Positions 54,728 through 63,640 of a DNA stretch of 64,000 nucleotides are shown piece after piece. The translations under genes and the position numbers were made by a program. Positions within the stretch are counted from its first letter, which is position 1. Each line of letters starts with the position of its first letter. The stretch lies in the NCBI RefSeq assembly GCF_036541405.1, contig NZ_JAZHFS010000006.1, positions 1 to 64,000 of the forward strand, given 5' to 3'. A model generated the notes under the pieces. It was not told the DNA's origin. It saw nothing but the letters and a program-made list of their open reading frames with translations, and ran no database searches. The stretch is from Clostridium_AD frigoriphilum (GTDB taxonomy: Bacteria > Bacillota > Clostridia > Clostridiales > Clostridiaceae).

Positions 54728-55813
54728 ATGAGTAATAAATATAAAATTTGTGTATATGCAATCTGTAAAAACGAGGAAAAATTTGTTGACCGCTTTATGG
54801 ATCATGTCGAAAGCGCTGACATTGTTGTAGTTGTAGATACAGGCTCTACTGATGATACAATTAATAAGCTAAAAGAAAGAGGTGCTGTTGTTTATTCTCT
54901 TATTGCTACTCCATTTCGATTTGATTACTCAAGAAATGAATGTTTAAAATTTATTCCAGACGATATAGATATTTGTGTATCCTCTGATCTTGATGATGTT
55001 ATAGAGGATGGTTGGAGAGATTGTCTAGAAAATTCATGGAAAAAAGAAACCACAAGAGGTTCATATCTGTATAATTGGAGCATTAATGCAGATGGCTCAC
55101 CCGCTGTACAATATACCTGGTCAAGAATTCATGCAAGACACGGATATAAATGGATATATCCAACACATGAAATTTTAGAATATATAGGTGATAAAGAGGA
55201 AAAAGAAGTCTATATTAAAGGCCTTGTGTACAATCATTATCCAGATGTATCAAAAAACAGAAGTTTAAATCTTCCATTATTAAAATTGGCTATAGAAGAA
55301 AATCCTAATAGTAGTAGAAATCTATATTATCTTGGCCGCGAATATATGTTTGAAAGTAACTGGGATGATTGTATTTCAACCTTAAAAAAGTATTTAGCAC
55401 TACCAACATCAAATTGGGAAGAGGAAAGATCCTCTTCTATGAGATTTATCGGAAAATCATATTGTGAAAAGGGAGAATTTCTAAATGGTAAAAAATGGTT
55501 TTACAAGGCAATAAGTGAATCAATTTTATCGAGGGAGCCATATATAGACCTGTCTTTACTAGCTTACAGAGAGGCGGATTGGTCTAGTGTTTATTATTAT
55601 GCAACTGAGGCATTAAAAATCAAAGAAAAATCATTTACCTTTGCTAACGATGCAAATGCTTGGGACTATACTCCTTATGATTTGGCAGCTTTAGGATGCT
55701 ATAATTTAAACATGATAGATAAGGCAATAGAATTTTCAGAGCTTGCGGTTAAGCTTGCGCCTAATGATGAAAGGTTATTAAACAATCATAAAATATATTT
55801 AAAGAGTTTATAA
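54728..55813 (+). CDS. GT2 glycosyltransferase with TPR tail
   Basis: At 361 residues this has an N-terminal GT-A domain (about 5-200: VYAICKNEEKFVDRFMDHV and VVDTGSTDDTI) with a DLDDVI-type metal motif (SSDLDDV). TPR-like helices follow (about 210-361). Such proteins glycosylate surface proteins in the cytoplasm. It lies just upstream of a collagen-like protein gene, an arrangement like that of SgtA and BclA3 in Clostridioides difficile. ATG 54728 is chosen for the GGAGG site ahead of it; the frame extends 24 codons upstream without one. Confidence 0.85.
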   Translation: MSNKYKICVYAICKNEEKFVDRFMDHVESADIVVVVDTGSTDDTINKLKERGAVVYSLIATPFRFDYSRNECLKFIPDDIDICVSSDLDDVIEDGWRDCLENSWKKETTRGSYLYNWSINADGSPAVQYTWSRIHARHGYKWIYPTHEILEYIGDKEEKEVYIKGLVYNHYPDVSKNRSLNLPLLKLAIEENPNSSRNLYYLGREYMFESNWDDCISTLKKYLALPTSNWEEERSSSMRFIGKSYCEKGEFLNGKKWFYKAISESILSREPYIDLSLLAYREADWSSVYYYATEALKIKEKSFTFANDANAWDYTPYDLAALGCYNLNMIDKAIEFSELAVKLAPNDERLLNNHKIYLKSL

Positions 55814-55837
55814 ATATATTTATTTCACTTATATATT

Positions 55838-55880
55838 AAAAAATATAGATTATACTCTAATCTATATTTTTTAATATATA
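55838..55880 (+). terminator. Terminator after the GT2-TPR gene
   Basis: ATATTAAAAAATATAGATTA pairs with TAATCTATATTTTTTAATAT in a long AT-rich stem. Confidence 0.7.
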
Positions 55881-55921
55881 TGTTTAACACAAAACAAAGC
55901 ATCTGCATACTATATAAAGAA

Positions 55922-56013
55922 AGTACAAGCTTTAAATAAAAAGTACAAGCATTCTAAATAAAAGAAATTACAAGCATTTTAAATAAATAGAGTATAAGCA
56001 TTTAAATAAATAG
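55922..56013. repeat. Tandem ~23-base repeats upstream of the collagen-like gene
   Basis: Four units vary around AGTACAAGCATTTTAAATAAATAG, 20-25 bases long, and end about 28 bases before the collagen-like start codon. They may hold repeated regulator sites or result from slippage. They have no unique spacers, so they are not CRISPR. Confidence 0.75.
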
Positions 56014-56041
56014 AGTATTAATAATAAGGAAGGTGTCTATA

Positions 56042-57112
56042 TTGAGTAAAAATAAAGAAGATGAAACTTATGACTATTTTATTAAAGAAAAAAAACATTC
56101 TGATGACAAACACGATTGCTGTGACAAACACAAATGTTGCGACCCTTGCGATCCTTGCCATCCTGATTGTGTGAAATGTATAGTTGGACCAACTGGTCCT
56201 ACTGGCCCAACTGGACCTACTGGCCCTACTGGACGAACTGGCCCAACTGGTGAAACTGGTCCTACTGGTGAAACTGGTCCTACTGGACGAACTGGACCTA
56301 CTGGTCCTACTGGTCCCACTGGCCCTGCTGGTACTAATGGTACTAATGGTACTAATGGAGCCACTGGTCCTACTGGTCCTGCTGGCGCTAATGGCGCTAA
56401 CGGCCCTACTGGTCCTGCTGGCGCTAATGGTGCCGCTGGAGCTAATGGCGCTACCGGCCCTACTGGTCCTGCTGGCGCTAACGGTGCCGCTGGAGCTGAT
56501 GGCGCTACCGGCCCTACTGGTCCTGCTGGCGCTAATGGTGCCGCTGGAGCTAATGGTGCTACCGGCCCTACTGGTCCCGCTGGCGCTAACGGTGCCGCTG
56601 GAGCTAATGGTGCTACTGGCCCAACCGGTCCTACTGGAGCTACTGGTCCTACTGGAGCTACTGGTCCTACTGGCCCAACAGGAGCTACTGGTCCAAGTTT
56701 TAATTCCTATGCAAATGGTGTCATCACAACAAATAGAACATCGATTCCAGTTGGAGGCACTATTATTTATGATAATGTAGCTATTGTCGGACCTGATTTA
56801 AGTTATAATTCGGCAACAGGTATATTTACAGTTAATACAACTGGTGTTTATGTAATTGACTGGAAAATCGCTGTTACTCCAAATCCTGGAACAGTTTCTA
56901 TAGAAGTTGATTTAGTATCCTCTATACGTGGAATTGTTGCCGGTATATCTGTTACAGCAACAAATCCATTAATAACTGGCTCTAATAGGATTTATGCAGC
57001 AACAGCAGGAGAAACTTTCAGATTTGTTAACAATTCAGGTGGACCTATTAGTATAGTATTGGTAGGTCTAGTTGGACCTATTGGAACCGTATCTATTTTT
57101 AGAATTGTTTAA
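56042..57112 (+). CDS. Collagen-like exosporium protein (BclA-type)
   Basis: This 356-residue protein has a short charged leader and then a Cys-rich segment (HDCCDKHKCCDPCDPCHPDC). About 175 residues of Gly-X-Y follow, rich in GPTGPT and GANGAA. The C-terminal domain of about 135 residues resembles the BclA trimerisation head. Threonines in GPT are typical glycosylation sites on spore hair filaments. TTG 56042 is preferred because GGAAGGTG lies six bases upstream; a GTG three codons earlier is too close to it. The neighbouring GT2-TPR is a likely modifying enzyme. Confidence 0.87.
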   Translation: MSKNKEDETYDYFIKEKKHSDDKHDCCDKHKCCDPCDPCHPDCVKCIVGPTGPTGPTGPTGPTGRTGPTGETGPTGETGPTGRTGPTGPTGPTGPAGTNGTNGTNGATGPTGPAGANGANGPTGPAGANGAAGANGATGPTGPAGANGAAGADGATGPTGPAGANGAAGANGATGPTGPAGANGAAGANGATGPTGPTGATGPTGATGPTGPTGATGPSFNSYANGVITTNRTSIPVGGTIIYDNVAIVGPDLSYNSATGIFTVNTTGVYVIDWKIAVTPNPGTVSIEVDLVSSIRGIVAGISVTATNPLITGSNRIYAATAGETFRFVNNSGGPISIVLVGLVGPIGTVSIFRIV

Positions 57113-57162
57113 CAATGTTAAGTTGATCTTAACAAATATAAAATTATCTCATTAGCTTAATT

Positions 57163-57187
57163 GGCTGCCTATCATAGGCAGCCTTTT
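57163..57187 (+). terminator. Terminator after the collagen-like gene
   Basis: GGCTGCCTATCATAGGCAGCC folds into a tight stem followed by TTTTT. Confidence 0.88.
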
Positions 57188-57220
57188 TATTTAAAAACAA
57201 ACAATACTTATATGAATTTA

Positions 57221-57238
57221 TCACATAAAGTTCACATA
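57221..57238 (+). promoter_or_regulatory. TCACAT direct repeat upstream of the GT2 gene
   Basis: TCACATAAAGTTCACATA is followed by TTTGATACTGATGCTACAA. The block is nearly identical in order and spacing to that at 47138-47154. Both genes it precedes act on polyprenyl-phosphate sugars. Confidence 0.6.
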
Positions 57239-57336
57239 TTGATTTGATACTGATGCTACAATTTCCCCTTATACTTTTAATTATAGAGAAACAGTGAAAA
57301 TTGATTAAAAAAATTGATTCGAAGGGAATGATAGTA

Positions 57337-58365
57337 ATGAGTAATGGAATTATTTATTCAGTAGTAGTGCCTTTGTATAATGAAGAACTAGTTATAGAAG
57401 AGAGTTATAAACGATTAAAATCCGTTATGGATAGTACAAATGGAAAATATGAAATTTTATTTGTTAATGATGGAAGCCGCGATGCAACAAGAAATAAAAC
57501 AGAAAATATATGTAGGTTAGATAAGAATATAAAGCTTATAAATTTTTCAAGAAATTTTGGACATCAAGCTGCCATAACTGCTGGAATGAATCAGGCAATA
57601 GGTGATGCTGTTATTGTAATAGATGCCGATCTTCAAGATCCTCCTGAAGCTATAATCGATATGATATCAAAGTGGAAGGAAGGTTACGATGTAGTATATG
57701 GCAAAAGAGTTAAAAGAGTTGGCGAAACCTTTTTTAAGAAATTTACATCTACTGCCTACTATAGATTACTAAAAAGTATGACGAGTATAGATATTCCAGT
57801 TGATACTGGAGATTTTAGACTTATAGACAGAAAAGTATGCGATGCTCTAAACTCAATGCCAGAAAAGAACAGATATATAAGGGGTTTAGTTAGTTGGATT
57901 GGTTATAAACAAACATTTGTAGAATTTGTACGCAAAGAAAGATTTGCTGGTGAAACAAAATATTCCCTAAAAAAAATGTTTACATTAGCTTTTGATGGAA
58001 TAACTTCCTTTTCTTATAAACCATTAATATTTGCTGGCTACTTTGGAGCATTTACTGGATTAATAGGTATTGTTTTATTAATTGGTACTATTGTAACCTC
58101 AATTATTGATAAAAGTGCTATATTAAACTTAGGCTTAATTCTTTCAATTTCCTTAATGATGTTTGGACTAATGTTTTGTTTTATGGCTATTATGGGACAA
58201 TATATTGCAAGAATTTCTGAGGAGAGTAAAAATAGACCTCTATATATAGTAGCAAATACTGTAAGCTATAATGAACTTAAAAATAGTGTAACTTTTAAAG
58301 GAAATAGATCACCTGAAATATATGATTTAAAAATCACTTCAAAAGGCGAAGCAATAGGTAATTAG
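57337..58365 (+). CDS. Polyprenyl-phosphate glycosyltransferase (GT2, DPM1/GtrB-like)
   Basis: At 342 residues this has a GT-A domain (SVVVPLYNEE, NDGSRDAT, DADLQDPPE, about 5-230) and two C-terminal membrane helices (about 235-305). It should load a sugar from UDP- or GDP-sugar onto undecaprenyl phosphate on the cytoplasmic side. The GT39 enzyme at 47340 is a likely user. ATG 57337 is preferred, with AAGGGA nine bases upstream; the longer frame starts at TTG 57301. Confidence 0.9.
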   Translation: MSNGIIYSVVVPLYNEELVIEESYKRLKSVMDSTNGKYEILFVNDGSRDATRNKTENICRLDKNIKLINFSRNFGHQAAITAGMNQAIGDAVIVIDADLQDPPEAIIDMISKWKEGYDVVYGKRVKRVGETFFKKFTSTAYYRLLKSMTSIDIPVDTGDFRLIDRKVCDALNSMPEKNRYIRGLVSWIGYKQTFVEFVRKERFAGETKYSLKKMFTLAFDGITSFSYKPLIFAGYFGAFTGLIGIVLLIGTIVTSIIDKSAILNLGLILSISLMMFGLMFCFMAIMGQYIARISEESKNRPLYIVANTVSYNELKNSVTFKGNRSPEIYDLKITSKGEAIGN

Positions 58366-58381
58366 ATAAACCTCATATTAC

Positions 58382-58428
58382 AAAAAATCCTCCTGTAAAT
58401 GAAATATCATTTACAGGAGGATTTTTTT
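58382..58428. terminator. Bidirectional terminator between the GT2 and hom genes
   Basis: AAAAAATCCTCCTGTAAATG pairs perfectly with CATTTACAGGAGGATTTTTT. It closes both converging units. Confidence 0.9.
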
Positions 58429-58437
58429 AATTTAATA

Positions 58438-59727
58438 CTAATTAAATGATTCTATTCTTATTATACTTTCCACATTATTTACGCTATCTAATTGTATTAT
58501 TTTATTAAGTGAATTTCTTATGTTCTTTTCTTCACTTTTATGTGTTATAAATGCAAGTGAGGAATGATCACCACGCTCTACATCTTGAGTAATTGATACA
58601 ATGCTAACATTATTTTCTCCAAATATATTTGCTGTATCTCCTAAAACCCCTGCCTTATCCTTAAAATCGAGTCTGATATAAAATTCAGATTCATTTTCCC
58701 GAGCTTTTTTCACTTCTTTAAAATCAACCGCACAGGCTGTCTCTGTTAGATCAACTGGCTTTATATTATTTCTTAATATAGATATTATATCCCCTACAAC
58801 TGCACTTCCTGTTGGCAGATCCCCTGCTCCTTTTCCGTACAGCATTAACTCTCCAACTGCATTACCTTTTATCATAATTGCATTATAAGCATCATTTACA
58901 TTTGCCATAGGATGAGTTGACGGAATTAGGGTTGGATGTACTCTTAGCTCTAACTTGTTATCTATCTCCTTTGCTATTGCTAACAGTTTTATAGTATAGC
59001 CAAATTTTTTAGCATACTCTATATCTACGGCGCTTATATTTCTTATTCCTTCTCTATAGATACAATCATGATCCACTTCTGTTCCAAAAGCTAGTGAAGA
59101 CATTATGGCAAGCTTATATACGGCATCATAACCATCAACATCAGAAGTCGGATCAGCTTCCGCATAGCCCTTATCTTGAGCCTCTTTTAATGCTTCATCG
59201 AAACTACTTCCATCTAGAGTCATTTTGCTTAATATATAATTAGTTGTTCCATTTATAATCCCTACTATCTGCTCAATCCGATTTGCTGTAAGGCTCTCAT
59301 TAATTTCACGTATTATTGGGATTCCACCAGCTACACTTGCCTCATAATAAAATAATACATTTTCTGCGTCAGCTATTTTAAATAATTCCTTGCTCCAGTT
59401 TGCAATTACTAATTTATTAGCAGTTACAATATGTTTTTTGGCTTTCATTGCTCGTATCATATAGTCCTTAGCCTCGCTACTTCCACCAATAAGTTCAACA
59501 ACTATCTTTATACTCTCATCGTTAATAATATCATCAATATTATTTGTTAATATTCCAGGAGCTACTGCAATATCTCTCTTTTTATTTATATCTTTTACAA
59601 GTATTTTGGTTACCTCTATTTCATAATTTGAACGTTTCATTATTTCTTTTTTATTCTCCAACAAAATCTTCCAAACACCCGTACCTACATTACCAAAACC
59701 TAAAATTGCTATTTTGACCTTTTCCAT
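58438..59727 (-). CDS. hom: Homoserine dehydrogenase
   Basis: This 429-residue protein has the NAD(P) domain GFGNVGTGVWKIL, the substrate block GIINGTTNYILSKM and AEADPTSDVDGYDA, and a C-terminal ACT domain (about 350-429) for feedback control. It reduces aspartate semialdehyde to homoserine, the branch point to threonine and methionine. It is last in the operon with thrC and the ApgM-like gene under a SAM riboswitch. Confidence 0.96.
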   Translation of the reverse strand: MEKVKIAILGFGNVGTGVWKILLENKKEIMKRSNYEIEVTKILVKDINKKRDIAVAPGILTNNIDDIINDESIKIVVELIGGSSEAKDYMIRAMKAKKHIVTANKLVIANWSKELFKIADAENVLFYYEASVAGGIPIIREINESLTANRIEQIVGIINGTTNYILSKMTLDGSSFDEALKEAQDKGYAEADPTSDVDGYDAVYKLAIMSSLAFGTEVDHDCIYREGIRNISAVDIEYAKKFGYTIKLLAIAKEIDNKLELRVHPTLIPSTHPMANVNDAYNAIMIKGNAVGELMLYGKGAGDLPTGSAVVGDIISILRNNIKPVDLTETACAVDFKEVKKARENESEFYIRLDFKDKAGVLGDTANIFGENNVSIVSITQDVERGDHSSLAFITHKSEEKNIRNSLNKIIQLDSVNNVESIIRIESFN

Positions 59728-59811
59728 GTTGAATTCTCCTTTCCTAAACCATTATATAAGTACCGTTAACCACTGTACTTTTTGATTTATTATAATATTG
59801 AAAATCTCTCC

Positions 59812-61302
59812 TTAAATATTAAGAATCTTTTCAATTTGCATTTGCATTTCATTTTTATCGCAAACAGTTTTATGAAGTATAGGTCTTGTTTCTAAATCCT
59901 TTATACCCACTGGAATATCACCTTTTGTTAATTTACTAAGTTCTTTTATTAATTTAAAATCATTTAAACCAATGTATTTTGCATCTATTGATTTCATAAC
60001 ATCAGGCGTAAATTTATATGGACTTGCTGTAGACACGATAACTGTCTTTGTAGTATCCTTCGTTTCTTCTAAATATTTTTTATAAACCGCATAAGAGACT
60101 GCAGTATGAGTATCAATTACGTAATTAGTAGTTTTATAAACCGCAGTTATTGCTTTTGCTGTATCTTCTTCGCTTGCATAACCTCCGTAGAAGTCCTTTA
60201 ACTCTTTTTTCATATTATCATCAATCTCATATTTACCATCTTTTTTAAGCTTGTCCATAAGATCCTTTATCTTTGATGTATTTTCCCCACTAATAGCATA
60301 TAAAAGTCTTTCAAGGTTACTTGAAATTAATATATCCATTGAAGGAGACATTGTAATTACAAAATCACGTACCCTATCGTATGTACCTGTATTTATAAAA
60401 TCAAATAAAACTTTATTCTCATTTGAAGCACATATTAGTTTTTTAATTGGAAGTCCCATTTTTTTTGCATAATATCCTGCTAATATGTTACCAAAATTTC
60501 CAGTAGGAACACAGAAATTTATCTCTTCGCCTGCTTTTATTTCACCCTTATTACAAAGCTGAGTATATGCATAAAAATAATAGACAACCTGAGGTATTAA
60601 CCTTCCTATATTTATTGAATTAGCTGATGAAAACATTTTATTATTATCATCTAATCTCTTAATAAGACTATCATCTGTAAGCATCTGCTTAACGCCATTT
60701 TGAGCGTCGTCAAAATTTCCCTCAATTCCTATGACAGAGGTATTATCCCCTGATTGCGTTAGCATCTGCCTTTTTTGAATTTCGCTTACACCCTCTTGTG
60801 GGAAAAATACTATTATTTTTGTACCATCTACATTTGCAAAACCCTCAAGTGCAGCTTTACCTGTATCTCCAGATGTTGCAGTAAGAATAACCATTTCTTT
60901 ATTTATGTTTAATTTCTTTACTGCATTTTTTAATAAATAAGGTAATATTGATAAAGCCATATCCTTAAACGCTAAAGTTGGTCCATGATATAATTCTAGA
61001 AAATAATTTTCTCCATGTTTTACTAGTGGTGCAATAACTGGTGTATCAAATTTTTCATCATATGCCTTGTCTATAGACTCTAATAAATCTTTTTCATCAT
61101 AATCAGTTAAAAATTCCTTCATTATAGTAAATGCCAATTTTTTATAATCCATTCCTTTTAATTCTTCAAGGCTTGCAGTAAGTTTTGGTATTGATGTTGG
61201 TACAAAAAGACCACCATCTTCGCTAAGACCTCTTGCAATAGCTTCTGCTGATTTCACTAGTTTTTCATTTCCACGAGTACTCTTATAATATATTTGCTTC
61301 AT
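59812..61302 (-). CDS. thrC: Threonine synthase
   Basis: At 496 residues this is the long form of threonine synthase. The PLP lysine is in LAFKDMALS (about residue 112), with ATSGDTGKAALEG and PTGNFGNILAGYYAK as further family blocks. It converts O-phosphohomoserine to threonine. It lies between hom and the ApgM-like gene. Confidence 0.96.
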   Translation of the reverse strand: MKQIYYKSTRGNEKLVKSAEAIARGLSEDGGLFVPTSIPKLTASLEELKGMDYKKLAFTIMKEFLTDYDEKDLLESIDKAYDEKFDTPVIAPLVKHGENYFLELYHGPTLAFKDMALSILPYLLKNAVKKLNINKEMVILTATSGDTGKAALEGFANVDGTKIIVFFPQEGVSEIQKRQMLTQSGDNTSVIGIEGNFDDAQNGVKQMLTDDSLIKRLDDNNKMFSSANSINIGRLIPQVVYYFYAYTQLCNKGEIKAGEEINFCVPTGNFGNILAGYYAKKMGLPIKKLICASNENKVLFDFINTGTYDRVRDFVITMSPSMDILISSNLERLLYAISGENTSKIKDLMDKLKKDGKYEIDDNMKKELKDFYGGYASEEDTAKAITAVYKTTNYVIDTHTAVSYAVYKKYLEETKDTTKTVIVSTASPYKFTPDVMKSIDAKYIGLNDFKLIKELSKLTKGDIPVGIKDLETRPILHKTVCDKNEMQMQIEKILNI

Positions 61303-61364
61303 AATATTATTCCTCCCACTTCATCTTTTATAGATTACATTTAAAATTTTTATATTAGTTGCTC

Positions 61365-62582
61365 TTATTTTCCGCCTTTTATAAAATAATCCATTAACTT
61401 ATATCCTTCCGGAAAATACAAACCTGTCTCTTTCGCCGTAAATTCATTATAAGTGTCACTTCCACTTTCTTTTTCATCATTGCTTTGGTATATTAAAAAT
61501 GGTACAGGATCACTTGTATGTGTCCTAAGAGATAGAGGTGTTGGATGATCTGGAAGTATTATCATTTTATAATCTTCACCTAATTTCTCCATCTCATCTT
61601 TAATAACCTGTACTATCTGGTTATCTATAAACTCTATAGCTTTATATTTATTTTCTATTTCACATCTATGTCCACATTCATCAGGAGCCTCAATATGAAC
61701 ATAAACAAAATCATTTCCCTTTTTCAATTCTTCAAGAGCTGCTTTTGCTTTACCTTTAAAGTTAGTATGAATGTTTCCAGTGGCACCTTCTACCTCAATA
61801 ATATCCATTCCTGCACACATTCCAATTCCTTTTACTAAATCAACTGCAGAAATTACAGAACCTTTTAAATTATATTTTTTATAAAAACTAGATAGAAGTG
61901 GTTTTTTTCCTTCTCCCCAAATCCATATTGAGTTGGCTGGTTTAAGCCCTCTTGCAACTCTCTTCTTATTTATATCGTGATTTGATAAAAATTTATTACT
62001 TTTCTTTGTCATAACATCAAATATCTCGCTACCTATCCCTTTCGGCATATAGTCTTTTACCTTTTGTCCTAGTATATCGTGGGGTGGTGTAAGTGTCCAT
62101 GAGTAAGGCCCCTTGTCCCATATTATTAAATGCCTATAACTAATCCCTGGATAAAATTTAATAGACTCAGTCTCTAAATACTCACTTAAATCTTTTATTA
62201 ATACCCTTGCCTCCTCAGTTGTAATCTCATCCGAACTATGATCAAGCATAATCTTTTCCTCATATGGCTCACCCTCAGACACTGTTACCAAATTACATCT
62301 AAATGTAACGTCTGTATCTAACATTGGGATTCCCATACTTGCTGCCTCAAAAGGTGAACGACCACTATAATACACAGCTGTATCATATCCAAAAACAGTC
62401 ATATTGGCTGTATCACTTCCTGCAGGCATACCATTTGGGACAGTTTTAACTAATCCTTGCAAACCATGCTTTGCCATATAGTCCATAGCAGGCGTCTTTG
62501 CATATTGAAGAGGGGTTTTATTATCTAGTTCCTTAACTGGATAATCTGCCATTCCATCACCGAGTACTACGATATACTTCAT
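61365..62582 (-). CDS. ApgM-like protein, proposed homoserine kinase
   Basis: This 405-residue member of the alkaline-phosphatase-like superfamily starts KYIVVLGDGMADYP, with GSDTANMTVFGYD and the C-terminal metal block LPDHPTP. It is annotated in relatives as cofactor-independent phosphoglycerate mutase or as proposed homoserine kinase. Here it is the first gene of an operon with hom and thrC. No GHMP-type thrB is present in the operon, so the kinase role is the better reading. It follows the SAM riboswitch. Confidence 0.85.
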   Translation of the reverse strand: MKYIVVLGDGMADYPVKELDNKTPLQYAKTPAMDYMAKHGLQGLVKTVPNGMPAGSDTANMTVFGYDTAVYYSGRSPFEAASMGIPMLDTDVTFRCNLVTVSEGEPYEEKIMLDHSSDEITTEEARVLIKDLSEYLETESIKFYPGISYRHLIIWDKGPYSWTLTPPHDILGQKVKDYMPKGIGSEIFDVMTKKSNKFLSNHDINKKRVARGLKPANSIWIWGEGKKPLLSSFYKKYNLKGSVISAVDLVKGIGMCAGMDIIEVEGATGNIHTNFKGKAKAALEELKKGNDFVYVHIEAPDECGHRCEIENKYKAIEFIDNQIVQVIKDEMEKLGEDYKMIILPDHPTPLSLRTHTSDPVPFLIYQSNDEKESGSDTYNEFTAKETGLYFPEGYKLMDYFIKGGK

Positions 62583-62662
62583 ATTAACACTCCTCTATTG
62601 GTTATTGTATAAATCTTTTTAATTATTCAAATTTTCTAATAATTTTTTTTAATTTAATCCTA

Positions 62663-62696
62663 TAAAAAAACTGCCTTCAAGTAAGAAAGCAGTTTT
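62663..62696 (-). terminator. SAM riboswitch expression-platform terminator
   Basis: On the minus strand AAACTGCTTTC pairs with GAAGGCAGTTT and is followed by a TTTT tract. It sits between the aptamer and the ApgM-like start, as required for transcriptional control. Confidence 0.82.
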
Positions 62697-62721
62697 CTGT
62701 ATTACTATACGTAAAAAACTG

Positions 62722-62833
62722 ATTTCTTATTATTCAGAACTATGTTCTGCAGGAATTGACACCGTTACATAAAAAAAATGTCGGTTGTCGGGTTTCATAG
62801 GGCCAGTCCCTCCACCTCTCTAAATAAGAAATT
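62722..62833 (-). promoter_or_regulatory. SAM-I (S-box) riboswitch
   Basis: The minus strand reads TTATTTAGAGAGGTGGAGGG then ACTGGCCCTATGAAACCC and GACAACC. A variable loop and GGTGTCAATTCCTGCAGAAC follow. The helix-1 arms TTTCTTATT and AATAAGAAA close it. It represses the downstream ApgM-like, thrC and hom genes when SAM is abundant. The rest of the 383-base gap, toward the plus-strand gene, holds nothing clear beyond AT-rich promoter DNA. Confidence 0.93.
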
Positions 62834-62977
62834 TATTAAATTATTGTTTTTTATTGTAACTCATACAGATATAAATGTCAATGCAAACCTATGCCTATTT
62901 AATGTAATTAATAAATATTATATTTGCAATTATTGTATTTATACCTTATCCTAGTATAAAACTAAGTGGAGGCTACT

Positions 62978-63640
62978 ATGGAAATCGATAAAAACGAAGT
63001 TTTAAGATATTTAGGTTATAAGAACCAAAAGATAGATAAAAGCATGACAAATTTAATTGATGAATGCACAAGAGAAATAATTGATATAAGCAAAGCTAGT
63101 TCAGTCTATGAAATTTTTGATATTGATAAAAAAAATGATTCGCTTTTTCTATTAGGTAGCACTTTAGTTTTAAAAGATAAGGATATAAAAGATCTTCTAA
63201 TAAACTCCGAGAAGTGCGTCGTTATGGCTGCTACTCTCGGAATGGCTGTGGATAGCAGACTAGCCTACTACTCAAGATTTGATATAACAAAGGGTGTAAT
63301 CATGGATGCCTGTGCAAGCACAGCAATAGAGTATGTTTGTGATGAACTCCAAGATGAAATCATGAAAAACGCATTAAAAGATAATCTATATATTACAACT
63401 AGATATAGTCCAGGTTATGGAGACTTCGCTATTGATAATGGAGTCGAAATACTAAATGTATTGGATGCATATAAAAAGATAGGACTATCTATTACTGAAA
63501 ATAGCATAATGCTTCCAAGGAAATCTGTAACTGCACTTATAGGTCTTAGTGGGGCTAAAAATTTAAAAAAGCGTACTGGATGCGCAAGTTGTAAAAATGT
63601 AGGTTGTGAATTCAGAAAGGATGGTGGATGTTGTGAATAA
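62978..63640 (+). CDS. Methionine synthase reactivation-domain protein
   Basis: At 220 residues this resembles the separate cobalamin-dependent methionine synthase activation domain of clostridia. It has MAATLGMAVDSRLAYYSRFD and TTRYSPGYGDFAI, the SAM-binding R-x-x-x-G-Y block, and a Cys-rich tail (CASCKNVGCEFRKDGGCC). It should support reductive methylation of MetH cobalamin. ATG 62978 follows GTGGAGG. Its stop overlaps the metH start. Confidence 0.88.
   Translation: MEIDKNEVLRYLGYKNQKIDKSMTNLIDECTREIIDISKASSVYEIFDIDKKNDSLFLLGSTLVLKDKDIKDLLINSEKCVVMAATLGMAVDSRLAYYSRFDITKGVIMDACASTAIEYVCDELQDEIMKNALKDNLYITTRYSPGYGDFAIDNGVEILNVLDAYKKIGLSITENSIMLPRKSVTALIGLSGAKNLKKRTGCASCKNVGCEFRKDGGCCE

Noticed and set aside
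55922..56640. Repeats that might suggest a CRISPR array
   Set aside because: The 23-base units are contiguous with no unique spacers, and the later repeats are coding Gly-X-Y. No cas genes are present.
56074..56780. Long open frames in two other frames across the collagen-like gene
   Set aside because: They arise from the GGT/CCT/ACT periodicity of the Gly-Pro-Thr repeat; their translations are monotonous Leu/Val/Pro strings.
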